Source of the DNA: Desulfosporosinus sp. BRH_c37
GTDB taxonomy: Bacteria > Bacillota > Desulfitobacteriia > Desulfitobacteriales > Desulfitobacteriaceae
Reading direction: 5' to 3'
Length of the DNA: 40,128 nucleotides
Assembly (NCBI GenBank): GCA_001516045.1
Contig: LOEW01000133.1
Location: 1-40,128, forward strand
The notes below the pieces were generated by a model. The model was not told where the DNA came from. It was given only the letters and a program-made list of their open reading frames with translations, and searched no databases. A program made the translations under genes and the position numbers. Every line of letters starts with the position of its first letter. Position 1 is the first letter of the stretch. Shown here in pieces: positions 24,534-30,928 of the stretch.

Positions 24534-25415
24534 TTAGTGCAGTGCGTTTTCTGCAAATTCATGAAGTCCCTCTAATCCAATACGATCTATAAGACGGCCA
24601 AGCCGTTCTTGTGGTTTGGCATTTTGCCTATAGTAAGTAATAACACTATCCATCACTGGCAATATTTCCTCCTTCTGAAGATTCTCTAAAAGAATATTTC
24701 CCTGCCTCGGCTTAACTCCGCCATTTCCTCCTACATAAAGGTGATAACCTTTACTTGTACCCATGATCCCTAAATCGACAGTGGCAGCGTCGGTACATTT
24801 ATTTGGACAACCAGACACCCCCATTTTAAATTTAGAAGGTAATTTCATTCCATGATAGCGCTTGTCAATTTCCATGCCTAAAGCTAACGTTTCTTGTAGC
24901 CCTCGCTTACAAAACGTATTGCCGGGACATACTTTAACACTCCGTACACATAAGCCGATCGCATGTCCCGGATCCATACCTAATTCTTGCCAAACCTTTG
25001 GGACATCTTCAGGGAGTAAACCAACAATAGCTATGCGCTGGGCGGAGGTCACTTTGAGTGCTTGTGCATGATATTTTTCAGACACATCTGCGATCTTACG
25101 TAAGATTTCTGGGGTAACAACTCCTGCCGGAATATGAGGAGCGATTGAATAGGTCGTCTTATCCATTTGTAAGATGCCCCCAGCCGGTTGAGCCTTTGCT
25201 GCGGCCGCTGCTGAAAGTTCCCCTTGCTCAGCAGAATTCACCTTTTCTAACAACACATTTGGATCAAGATTATGCATCTGTGCCGCATTGGCTAGAGTTT
25301 CATTGATGGAAAAAGCACAGCCAAGACAATGTAAACCGAGTTCCTGCATAGCTTCAGCTGTCTTCGGATTGGCTTCCATAACATCTTTTAATTTCATATC
25401 TAGTGTAAAACGCAT
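24534..25415 (-). CDS. DUF1858-siroheme sulfite/nitrite reductase-like protein
   Basis: A fusion of two modules. Residues 1-70 are a DUF1858 domain (start MRFTLDMKLKDVM, then GLHCLGCAFSINETL with a CxxC). An Ala-rich linker (SAAAAAKAQPAG) follows. The rest is a single half nitrite/sulfite reductase unit: a ferredoxin-like part (IPAGVVTPEILRKIADV, KVTSAQRIAIVG) and a 4Fe-4S/siroheme part with CPGNTFCKRG (C-x5-C) and SGCPNKC (C-x3-C), the four cysteines expected to bridge siroheme and cluster. The ATG at 25415 is six bases from AGGAG and is preferred over one at 25421, which touches the ribosome site. It is co-transcribed with the zinc-ribbon gene. Substrate is undetermined. Confidence 0.88.
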   Translation of the reverse strand: MRFTLDMKLKDVMEANPKTAEAMQELGLHCLGCAFSINETLANAAQMHNLDPNVLLEKVNSAEQGELSAAAAAKAQPAGGILQMDKTTYSIAPHIPAGVVTPEILRKIADVSEKYHAQALKVTSAQRIAIVGLLPEDVPKVWQELGMDPGHAIGLCVRSVKVCPGNTFCKRGLQETLALGMEIDKRYHGMKLPSKFKMGVSGCPNKCTDAATVDLGIMGTSKGYHLYVGGNGGVKPRQGNILLENLQKEEILPVMDSVITYYRQNAKPQERLGRLIDRIGLEGLHEFAENALH

Positions 25416-25424
25416 ACTCATCTC

Positions 25425-25571
25425 CTAACCATGTATGAGCATTGGTAAACAATGCGTACATACATATTTCTCTTCACCTTGGTGCACATAAGCTAATACA
25501 GGGGTTAGTTCACTTGTTGTTCTACAATGAGCACACTCCAGTTCAGGAGCCGCTTTTTTTACTTCTTCCAT
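25425..25571 (-). CDS. 48-residue zinc-ribbon protein, unannotated-size gene
   Basis: A short frame: ATG at 25571 to TAG at 25425. It encodes 48 residues with a CAHC pair (C13, C16) and a CTHC pair (C38, C41), the spacing of a small zinc ribbon. AGGAGG lies 10 bases before the ATG. Its stop overlaps the AGGAG of the siroheme-protein gene, whose start is nine bases further, so the pair is an operon with coupled translation. A role as an accessory or metal-dependent regulator of the reductase is a guess. The gene is too short for routine gene finders. Confidence 0.85.
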   Translation of the reverse strand: MEEVKKAAPELECAHCRTTSELTPVLAYVHQGEEKYVCTHCLPMLIHG

Positions 25572-25866
25572 TTTTGTATAACCTCCTATTTAAGTTTACT
25601 AATGTAACACTGCCGCCTACACTTAGTGTTAAGGAAACATAATTTTCGATTATACTTTCCATGTCCAAAACACATCTTTGCGTGTATTTTATACACGTTA
25701 ATGCAGACGGAAAAGTGATATCAGCACTCAGTTTAAACGTTTAGTCTCGATACTATACAAGAGTACCAACAAAATACAAATTTAGCCACGAAAACTGAAG
25801 GAACACGATTTCCCAATTTCGGTCAATCGTGTTCGAACTAGTTGTTCAGACTGAGTACAGCCTATG
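25572..25866. other. spacer with two palindromic sites
   Basis: No gene is supported. It contains CGTGTATTTTATACACG (25681-25697, 7-base arms with a 3-base centre) about 110 bases upstream of the zinc-ribbon gene, an operator candidate. It also contains a 10-base-pair stem, GAACACGATT (25801-25810) with AATCGTGTTC (25825-25834), lying just past the stop of the next gene; that one may be a terminator for it. Confidence 0.5.
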
Positions 25867-26325
25867 CTAAGAAGATCCCAAAACGTTATTCATCCGCTTG
25901 ATTCGTTCAATACGCCAACCTTTTTCCGATTGCTTTAAATAAATTGAAAAAGTTACATACTGTACAGCTTCATTTGGTGATGTCCAAAATACGCGTACCA
26001 CTACGCCTTGTGATATGGCCGAATCTGAACTTATAAACTCTAATTTTTGCAAGGACAATAAAGGATCTTTATTTAACCTTGTTTCCCATTCATTAAATTC
26101 TTTTAAGTCTAAAGAACCATCAGGCATTATTAATAAGTCGCGGGCGAGGTCTGTTTGGCGAAGATCCATAAGCCTCCAAAAGTGTTGAATTGTTTTTTGC
26201 GGAGTATCCCCATAATGAGGATCTGCCAGAGCCGATATTACTGTTTGGGGTGTTTTAAAAGAAATGATAGTAATTAGACAGAAAATTGATAGGCCAAGGA
26301 ACCATACATAACGACTATAACGCAT
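25867..26325 (-). CDS. small exported/membrane-anchored protein, unknown
   Basis: A 152-residue protein with one N-terminal hydrophobic segment (about residues 7-24, VWFLGLSIFCLITIIS), probably an uncleaved anchor. The outer part resembles NTF2-like lipoprotein domains: TPQKTIQHFWRLMDLRQTDL, then SLQKLEFISSDSAISQGVVV and a C-terminal GWRIERIKRM strand. No catalytic motif was found. AAGGAGGG precedes the ATG. The spoVM-like gene lies 63 bases upstream on the same strand, so it might be in the same sporulation unit. Confidence 0.8.
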   Translation of the reverse strand: MRYSRYVWFLGLSIFCLITIISFKTPQTVISALADPHYGDTPQKTIQHFWRLMDLRQTDLARDLLIMPDGSLDLKEFNEWETRLNKDPLLSLQKLEFISSDSAISQGVVVRVFWTSPNEAVQYVTFSIYLKQSEKGWRIERIKRMNNVLGSS

Positions 26326-26388
26326 AATTTCCCTCCTTGCTTGTCTTTACTATACATTCTAGGAGGGAACAGTTCATTTCATACCACT

Positions 26389-26454
26389 TTAGCCAAAAAC
26401 TTTTCTTAATACATTAAGTACAAATTCAGGTAACCGAACGTAATAAATTCTCAT
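26389..26454 (-). CDS. spoVM: SpoVM-like 21-residue sporulation peptide
   Basis: A 21-codon frame that begins MRIYYVRLPEF and ends LRKVFG. Bacillus SpoVM is a 26-residue amphipathic helix starting MKFYTIKLPKF; the start pattern, the LP pair with Pro9, the phenylalanine at 11 and the basic then hydrophobic C-terminal half all match. SpoVM binds curved forespore membrane and anchors SpoIVA for coat assembly. AAAGGAGGAAG lies nine bases before the ATG, the strongest kind of ribosome site, and a CATACATTA mother-cell -10-like element lies about 50 bases upstream. The shorter C terminus lacks the SFRKD tail. It is not beside rpmB here. Call rests on pattern, size and context. Confidence 0.85.
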   Translation of the reverse strand: MRIYYVRLPEFVLNVLRKVFG

Positions 26455-26500
26455 AGTTGACTTCCTCCTTTATTTCAGTTTTAGAAACCCTTATTTGTGG

Positions 26501-26509
26501 TAATGTATG
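26501..26509 (-). promoter_or_regulatory. mother-cell sigma -10-like element before the spoVM-like gene
   Basis: On the minus strand this reads CATACATTA, matching the sigma-E form CATACnnT and the sigma-K form CATAnnnTA. It is 47 bases upstream of the start codon. A clear -35 was not found, so the assignment is tentative. Confidence 0.45.
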
Positions 26510-26532
26510 CACACAAATTCGTGAATGCCCAT

Positions 26533-26880
26533 TTATAACACCTGGTAATTCTTTACAGCTTCTTCGAGTTGAGCAACAAGTAAACGTTCCTCCTCAGTAT
26601 TTGCCGTAAAATAAAGGCGGCCAATAATACCTGTAATCACCTTGAGAACATCTTCCAAAACCAACGATTCCTTCATAGCTAATTGAGCACTCGTTTCAAT
26701 TAAGGCAATTCCGAATTGGTGTCCTACCCCATCCTTGACCATACGTGTACAGCTTTTACCTAACAACCGCATAACTAAAGAGGCTTCCTGAACGTCTAAT
26801 TGGCGAACCACTTCAATTGTAGTCGTTAATCCTTGTACGATACGTAATCCCACACTATTCCAACTTACTTGTTGTTCCAT
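26533..26880 (-). CDS. small helical protein, unknown function
   Basis: A 115-residue protein with no family I recognise. It appears all-helical: GLRIVQGLTTTIEVVRQL, ASLVMRLLGKSCTRM, GIALIETSAQLAM, VLEDVLKVITGIIGRLY and EEERLLVAQLEEAVKNY are amphipathic stretches. One cysteine, no metal motif, no membrane anchor. AAGGGGG lies nine bases before the ATG. It is 79 bases upstream of the spoVM-like gene on the same strand, so they may be transcribed together, though a promoter element lies between them. Confidence 0.72.
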   Translation of the reverse strand: MEQQVSWNSVGLRIVQGLTTTIEVVRQLDVQEASLVMRLLGKSCTRMVKDGVGHQFGIALIETSAQLAMKESLVLEDVLKVITGIIGRLYFTANTEEERLLVAQLEEAVKNYQVL

Positions 26881-26947
26881 AATATACTTCCCCCTTAGAG
26901 ATCACTTCCGTGCCATACTATATGCCTCATCTGTGTCAGGGGTGAAA

Positions 26948-26986
26948 AAACGAGCAGGGAAAGTAAGAAACTTTCCCTGCTCGTTT
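26948..26986 (-). terminator. strong terminator of the frameshifted hydrolase gene
   Basis: A 17-base stem, from AAACGAGCAGGGAAAGT (26948-26964) to its complement (26970-26986), with a 5-base loop. TTTTTT follows on the minus strand. It separates the hydrolase remnant from the 115-residue gene. Confidence 0.88.
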
Positions 26987-27054
26987 AAATTGCCTTCATC
27001 TTGCAAAAGGTTGAACCAAGCAATGCACAACTTTAGCCATAAAATATTGTGAAT

Positions 27055-27677
27055 CTAATCTATCGTCATAGGAATTTCTTTTTCTAACAATCCTTTTTGA
27101 AGCTTCAAAAAATTACTCTCTGATGTAAAATCCTTCGGTATATATGCATTACTTGGATATTTTGTACTAATTAGTTCTAGTGCTTGGTAAGCAAAGGCAA
27201 TCCATTCACTACAAAAAAAATCGTCTTTTTTTGCGTCTACTTTCAACCATCTACCAAATATCACTTCCTCGATCATCTTTGTCTCTTTTGAATCAGCAAT
27301 ACCGTAATATGTTTTATGTAAGTTTAATAAAGTATCTGTCATCCCAACTCTTTCTACCTGCAAAGGCCTATAGGCAAACTTTGGTGGAACATAAGTTTAA
27401 CATCTTCACCATAATGTTTTAGTCGCTCATAGAGATTCACAATTTTGGGGCCAGCTAAAGTTTTATTTGGATTGTCAGTCACTAGATCTACTAAATTCGT
27501 CAAAGTTGTTGATTCAAAAAATAAAGGATCATCAAAACCTTCTACTCGAATAACCATTCCGACATGAGAATATGGACACCTCTCAAGTTCTTCTATTGTT
27601 TTACTGATAGGATATTCTCCTTCAAATAAAACCAAGTCCCCTGTATTCATTTTTTCCTTGAGTTCATCATAACGCAT
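27055..27677 (-). pseudogene. frameshifted permuted papain-like (NlpC/P60-type) hydrolase
   Basis: Two frames overlap at 27354-27363. The upstream one (27354-27677) begins MRYDELKEKMNTGDLVLF and holds the HVG histidine in CPYSHVGMVI. The downstream one (27055-27363) holds the catalytic-type FCSEWIAFAYQ cysteine. In the permuted papain-like hydrolases (YiiX family) both lie in one chain. Moving from the upstream to the downstream frame around 27365-27375 gives a continuous SLxYRPLQVERVGM line, so a single base has been lost or gained there. No slippery run is visible, so it is probably a broken gene or a sequence error rather than programmed. About 205 residues when joined. Confidence 0.8.
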
Positions 27678-27692
27678 AAAAAATCTCCTTAA

Positions 27693-28787
27693 CTAACTTA
27701 CGATTTGGGCTTTACCTGCATTTTTGGCCTTATACATTTTCATATCTGCGTTTTCAATAAAGTCATGGTAATTACTTTCAGTTAAAGCTATTAACCCTAT
27801 ACTCCCCGTTATGCTAACTTCATTTGGTCCAACTTGGCGAATCGAATCAAGAATTCTGTGACAAATTTTATTAGCTTCAGCTACTGTAACATCTGGGAAT
27901 AAAATCACAAATTCATCCCCGCCGTATCTGGCTACAGAATCGTGTTCTCGAACATTTTCTTTTATTTTTATTGCAATGTCTTTCAGCACTTGATCACCCA
28001 TAATGTGTCCATATTGATCATTAATTTTTTTGAAATTGTCAATGTCTATCACAGCTAAACATAAATCACCTTTGGACGCTCTACTTAACTCCTTCTGTTT
28101 TTCTATAATACGGGAGATTGTCTGATGATTATAAAGATTCGTTAACCCATCATGTTCTGCCATATGTTGTAAAGTTTGAAGCTGATGATTAATTTTAATT
28201 TTGTCCAAGAAAATTTCAACATGCTGATTATATAAAATTTTGGCAATAACAACTGCAAAAATATTTAAAAAAATCGCATTTATAATGGACCATTTTACAA
28301 ATTGCACATTGGGTTGTGCAGTTTTCATACCAAGTACAAAATAAATAAAACACAAACTATTAATGATAAAATAATAGATAGGGGAAATCCTGATTATAGT
28401 AGTTGCAATATACAATCCCATAATATAGATTGAAATATCAGAAACCAATTTCTGAGCAGCCAGAGTATTGGCTACAGCCAAAAATACGGCTCCAAATACT
28501 GCCAATATAACAATACTCCTTAATAACTTTAAAAGTCTATGCTTTTTAAATAGCCATAATAAAAGTGTAAAAAATAAACATATTGCTATGAATAACAATT
28601 TAATAAACATGATCTTCTGAATACCTTCTGTATCAGATTCAAAAAACAATTCCCCCAAAAAGAGAGCCATCTCTACGGATGCAATAATTAATAACATAGT
28701 AATTGCTCTAGTAGCATTCATAAAATAAAGCTGTTCATAAAACTCATCTTTATGCTCGTTTGGTACCTGACTTAATTTAATCCTCAT
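27693..28787 (-). CDS. membrane diguanylate cyclase (GGDEF)
   Basis: Makes cyclic di-GMP from two GTP. The 364-residue protein has about six hydrophobic segments (residues about 25-195) forming an uncharacterised sensor, a short helical linker, and a C-terminal GGDEF domain: AEHDGLTNLYNH, IDIDNFKKINDQYGHIMGD, the active-site RYGGDEFVILF and MYKAKNAGK. The inhibitory RxxD motif (REHD) sits five residues before GGDEF, so product inhibition is likely. No EAL domain. The ATG at 28787 follows AAAGGGGGG; the longer frame from 28868 contains that ribosome site, so the later start is preferred. AT-rich, followed on the same strand by the frameshifted gene. Confidence 0.95.
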   Translation of the reverse strand: MRIKLSQVPNEHKDEFYEQLYFMNATRAITMLLIIASVEMALFLGELFFESDTEGIQKIMFIKLLFIAICLFFTLLLWLFKKHRLLKLLRSIVILAVFGAVFLAVANTLAAQKLVSDISIYIMGLYIATTIIRISPIYYFIINSLCFIYFVLGMKTAQPNVQFVKWSIINAIFLNIFAVVIAKILYNQHVEIFLDKIKINHQLQTLQHMAEHDGLTNLYNHQTISRIIEKQKELSRASKGDLCLAVIDIDNFKKINDQYGHIMGDQVLKDIAIKIKENVREHDSVARYGGDEFVILFPDVTVAEANKICHRILDSIRQVGPNEVSITGSIGLIALTESNYHDFIENADMKMYKAKNAGKAQIVS

Positions 28788-29086
28788 AATGGCACCCCCC
28801 TTTTGATAGCATGCTATTATTTTATTTAAATTTGAAGACACATAGTCAAAAAAATTATTAACATTCAATGCGCCACTTTCCCAAGAGTTGGCTATTAATT
28901 AGGTTAAAGCAATGTCTGGGCTATTGGTCAGCTGGTCATCCTAATTGTTGCAAATAATCTTCTTCAAAAGTTGCAACAGCCATTCAGCTTTATGTCAACG
29001 ACATTATTTCACATTTATTGAATTATATATTTAAATTCTACACATTCTTCATTTTTCCTCTATCTTCACTACTCCAACTCAAAACA

Positions 29087-29129
29087 AAATGCGTTGGCCA
29101 GATGACTTCACATCTTAACCAACGCATTT
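29087..29129 (-). terminator. hairpin, candidate distal terminator of psd-pssA
   Basis: AAATGCGTTGG (29087-29097) pairs over 11 bases with CCAACGCATTT (29119-29129). The minus strand continues TGTTTTG. It lies well past pssA with the repeat block in between. Confidence 0.5.
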
Positions 29130-29181
29130 AAATATTTGTTCATCAAACTCTTCCAGAAGTTCCTGCCTGAAAGAAGCAGAA

Positions 29182-29458
29182 GAACCGTCCCCTTGCTTCC
29201 GTCTCCCCGACCCAAGCTTGGGACGCAGTGTGACACGAGCGCGACGTCTCTACGTAAGCAGAAAAGCAAACTTCCGTGTAAGCGACCCAGATACGGGGCA
29301 GCACACAGGAGTGCGCTGCCGCCACTGCGCCAAGACGATAAGCACGATACTCTCCAGTGAATAGTATTGCCGAGCCACACACCCAAAATGATACTTCGTG
29401 GCGAAGGAACGAGCTTATCGCCACACTGCAACTCATTACGCATACTCCTGCAGTGTGG
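29182..29458. repeat. REP-like repeat block, related to 833-1001
   Basis: Bases 29182-29217 resemble 833-870 (GAACCGTCCCCT to GACCCAAGC). Further on, CCACACTGCA (29421-29430) and TGCAGTGTGG (29449-29458) form a perfect 10-base-pair hairpin. GC content is much above the surroundings. No transposase gene is present. Confidence 0.6.
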
Positions 29459-29506
29459 ATTGGCGCTTATGTCACGATAGTCTCCAGTACGATAGTCTCC
29501 GGTGGA

Positions 29507-29607
29507 GAGTATCGCCGAAGACGTGATCCCTAAAGGAATACATACCGGCGTAGGATAGATTATCGCCGTAGGCGGGTTCTTTAAAAGAATACTACCGCCG
29601 AAGGATG
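29507..29607. repeat. two degenerate ~50-base tandem units
   Basis: Units 29507-29557 and 29558-29607 share a TATCGCCG start, an AAAGGAAT/AAAAGAAT centre and a CCGGCGTAGGAT/CCGCCGAAGGAT end. Related AGTATTGCCG and ATAGTCTCC pieces precede them from 29340 onward. Confidence 0.65.
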
Positions 29608-29687
29608 CACCCCGCTCCCCCTTTAGGAGCTTACACGGTTAGTTTGCTCTGCGTCGTATGACCGAGCGCTGTGTCACACAAGTCCCC

Positions 29688-30227
29688 CTATTTCCCTAAC
29701 TTCGACACCTTAATCGTTGATACCATTAAAAAGGCTAAAAACGCCATACTTATTGCATAAACATACCATGGCAACATAGTACGAAAGAACATTAATAGGG
29801 CTATAAAGCCACCAGCGAAGGTAATTGGAACACCTACAAAATGAGTTGTAATATTCAGCATATTAAAACGCGCCAAACGGACTGCTCCACATAAGGCAAA
29901 AATTGCAGCGATACTTAAACCAATATACCTTACATAGTCCGGTTGTAGAGAGTGCATGATTGCCTGATATGTAAGGATTGCTGGTGCTACACCAAACGAA
30001 ACCAAGTCACTCAAAGAATCAAGTTCTTTTCCGAAATCAGAGCTCACCGAAAGCCGGCGTGCCACCTTTCCGTCCAAACTGTCCATAAGAACAGAAAGCA
30101 AGATCATCGCTGCCGCTGTTGTATAATCCTCTTCGATAACCAAGATCAGAGCAAGAAAACCAAAAAGCAAATTAGCCAAGGTGAAGATGCTCGGGATCAT
30201 GCGAGCAGAGATCGGGTTTCCCTTCAT
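29688..30227 (-). CDS. pssA: CDP-diacylglycerol-serine O-phosphatidyltransferase
   Basis: Joins CDP-diacylglycerol and serine to phosphatidylserine in the membrane. The 179-residue protein contains the CDP-alcohol phosphotransferase motif DSLDGKVARRLSVSSDFGKE followed by LDSLSD (pattern D-x2-D-G-x2-A-R-x8-G-x3-D-x3-D). Several hydrophobic segments surround it, plus the conserved FNMLN and FVGVPITFAGG loops. Its ATG overlaps the psd stop by four bases (ATGA), so the two are translationally coupled and supply consecutive steps to phosphatidylethanolamine. Confidence 0.96.
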   Translation of the reverse strand: MKGNPISARMIPSIFTLANLLFGFLALILVIEEDYTTAAAMILLSVLMDSLDGKVARRLSVSSDFGKELDSLSDLVSFGVAPAILTYQAIMHSLQPDYVRYIGLSIAAIFALCGAVRLARFNMLNITTHFVGVPITFAGGFIALLMFFRTMLPWYVYAISMAFLAFLMVSTIKVSKLGK

Positions 30228-30862
30228 TCGACACTCACTCTCCCTATTACACTTATTCCGCCACGCACCTTATCTCCCGGACTAATCATTATTTCAACAT
30301 TTGTTGGCACAAAGATCTCTGAACACGAACCAAATTTGATAAGACCATACCTTTCTCCCTTGATTACTTTGTCTCCCTTATTAACCCAACATACAATCCG
30401 ACGAGCAATAAATCCAGTCACCTGAGTCACCAAAATTTGCAAGTGTTTATTTTGTATTCCCACATAGTTTTTCTCGTTCAGTTCTGACGCATGGCTTTTA
30501 AAGGCAGGGATCATCTGTCCAGGTCGATAGGTACGAAAGACAACCTCACCAGCCATTGGACTACGATTGATATGAACGTTAAATATACTTAAAAAGATAC
30601 GAACACGTATGCTTTCTCCATTGAGAAACTGGTCTTCAAAGACCCTTTCCACATCCATGATTACTCCGTCTGCCGGGGAAACTAACATTAATTCGTCAAA
30701 TGGAATATCTCTTTCGGGGTTACGAAAGAAAAATGATATAAACAAGAACAGGATACCTGGTAAAATAACAAGCCACGGCCAAACCCAATAGGCCAAAACC
30801 ATTAGTAATGCCAATATCGCCAGATAAACCCAGGCATCACGAGAAATGGGATATTGTTTCAC
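30224..30862 (-). CDS. psd: phosphatidylserine decarboxylase, short type
   Basis: Converts phosphatidylserine to phosphatidylethanolamine using a self-made pyruvoyl cofactor. The 212-residue form is the short 'archaeal-like' type. It has N-terminal membrane segments (residues about 13-45), then FFRNPERDIP, SPADGVIMDV, FNVHINRSPMAGEV and the self-cleavage region LIKFGSCSEIFVP, where cleavage would fall between Gly and Ser. The usual residue after the Gly-Ser is Arg in many homologs; here it is Cys. The start is followed by pssA with a four-base overlap. Confidence 0.96.
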   Translation of the reverse strand: MKQYPISRDAWVYLAILALLMVLAYWVWPWLVILPGILFLFISFFFRNPERDIPFDELMLVSPADGVIMDVERVFEDQFLNGESIRVRIFLSIFNVHINRSPMAGEVVFRTYRPGQMIPAFKSHASELNEKNYVGIQNKHLQILVTQVTGFIARRIVCWVNKGDKVIKGERYGLIKFGSCSEIFVPTNVEIMISPGDKVRGGISVIGRVSVE

Positions 30863-30928
30863 CGAAAATTTAACCTCCTCCTCTTGATTTTCTCTAGTTT
30901 ATCATTTTTATAACGATTAGAAAAGCTC

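Larger units (their letters stand above)
28788..29687. other. repeat-rich 900-base spacer, no gene seen
   Basis: Reading frames inside are repeat translations without ribosome sites. It holds AT-rich sequence at 28788-29080, a terminator hairpin (29087-29129), a REP-like GC-rich block (29182-29458) and a tandem repeat (29507-29607). The last 80 bases lead to the pssA stop. Confidence 0.6.

Noticed and set aside
27354..27677. The two hydrolase frames as separate intact genes
   Set aside because: Each holds half of one active site, and reading across the junction rejoins a continuous chain.
29108..29443. Several overlapping frames on both strands of 74 to 111 codons
   Set aside because: They lie in a GC-rich repeat block, have no ribosome site and no recognisable protein, and the longest pair simply mirror each other.
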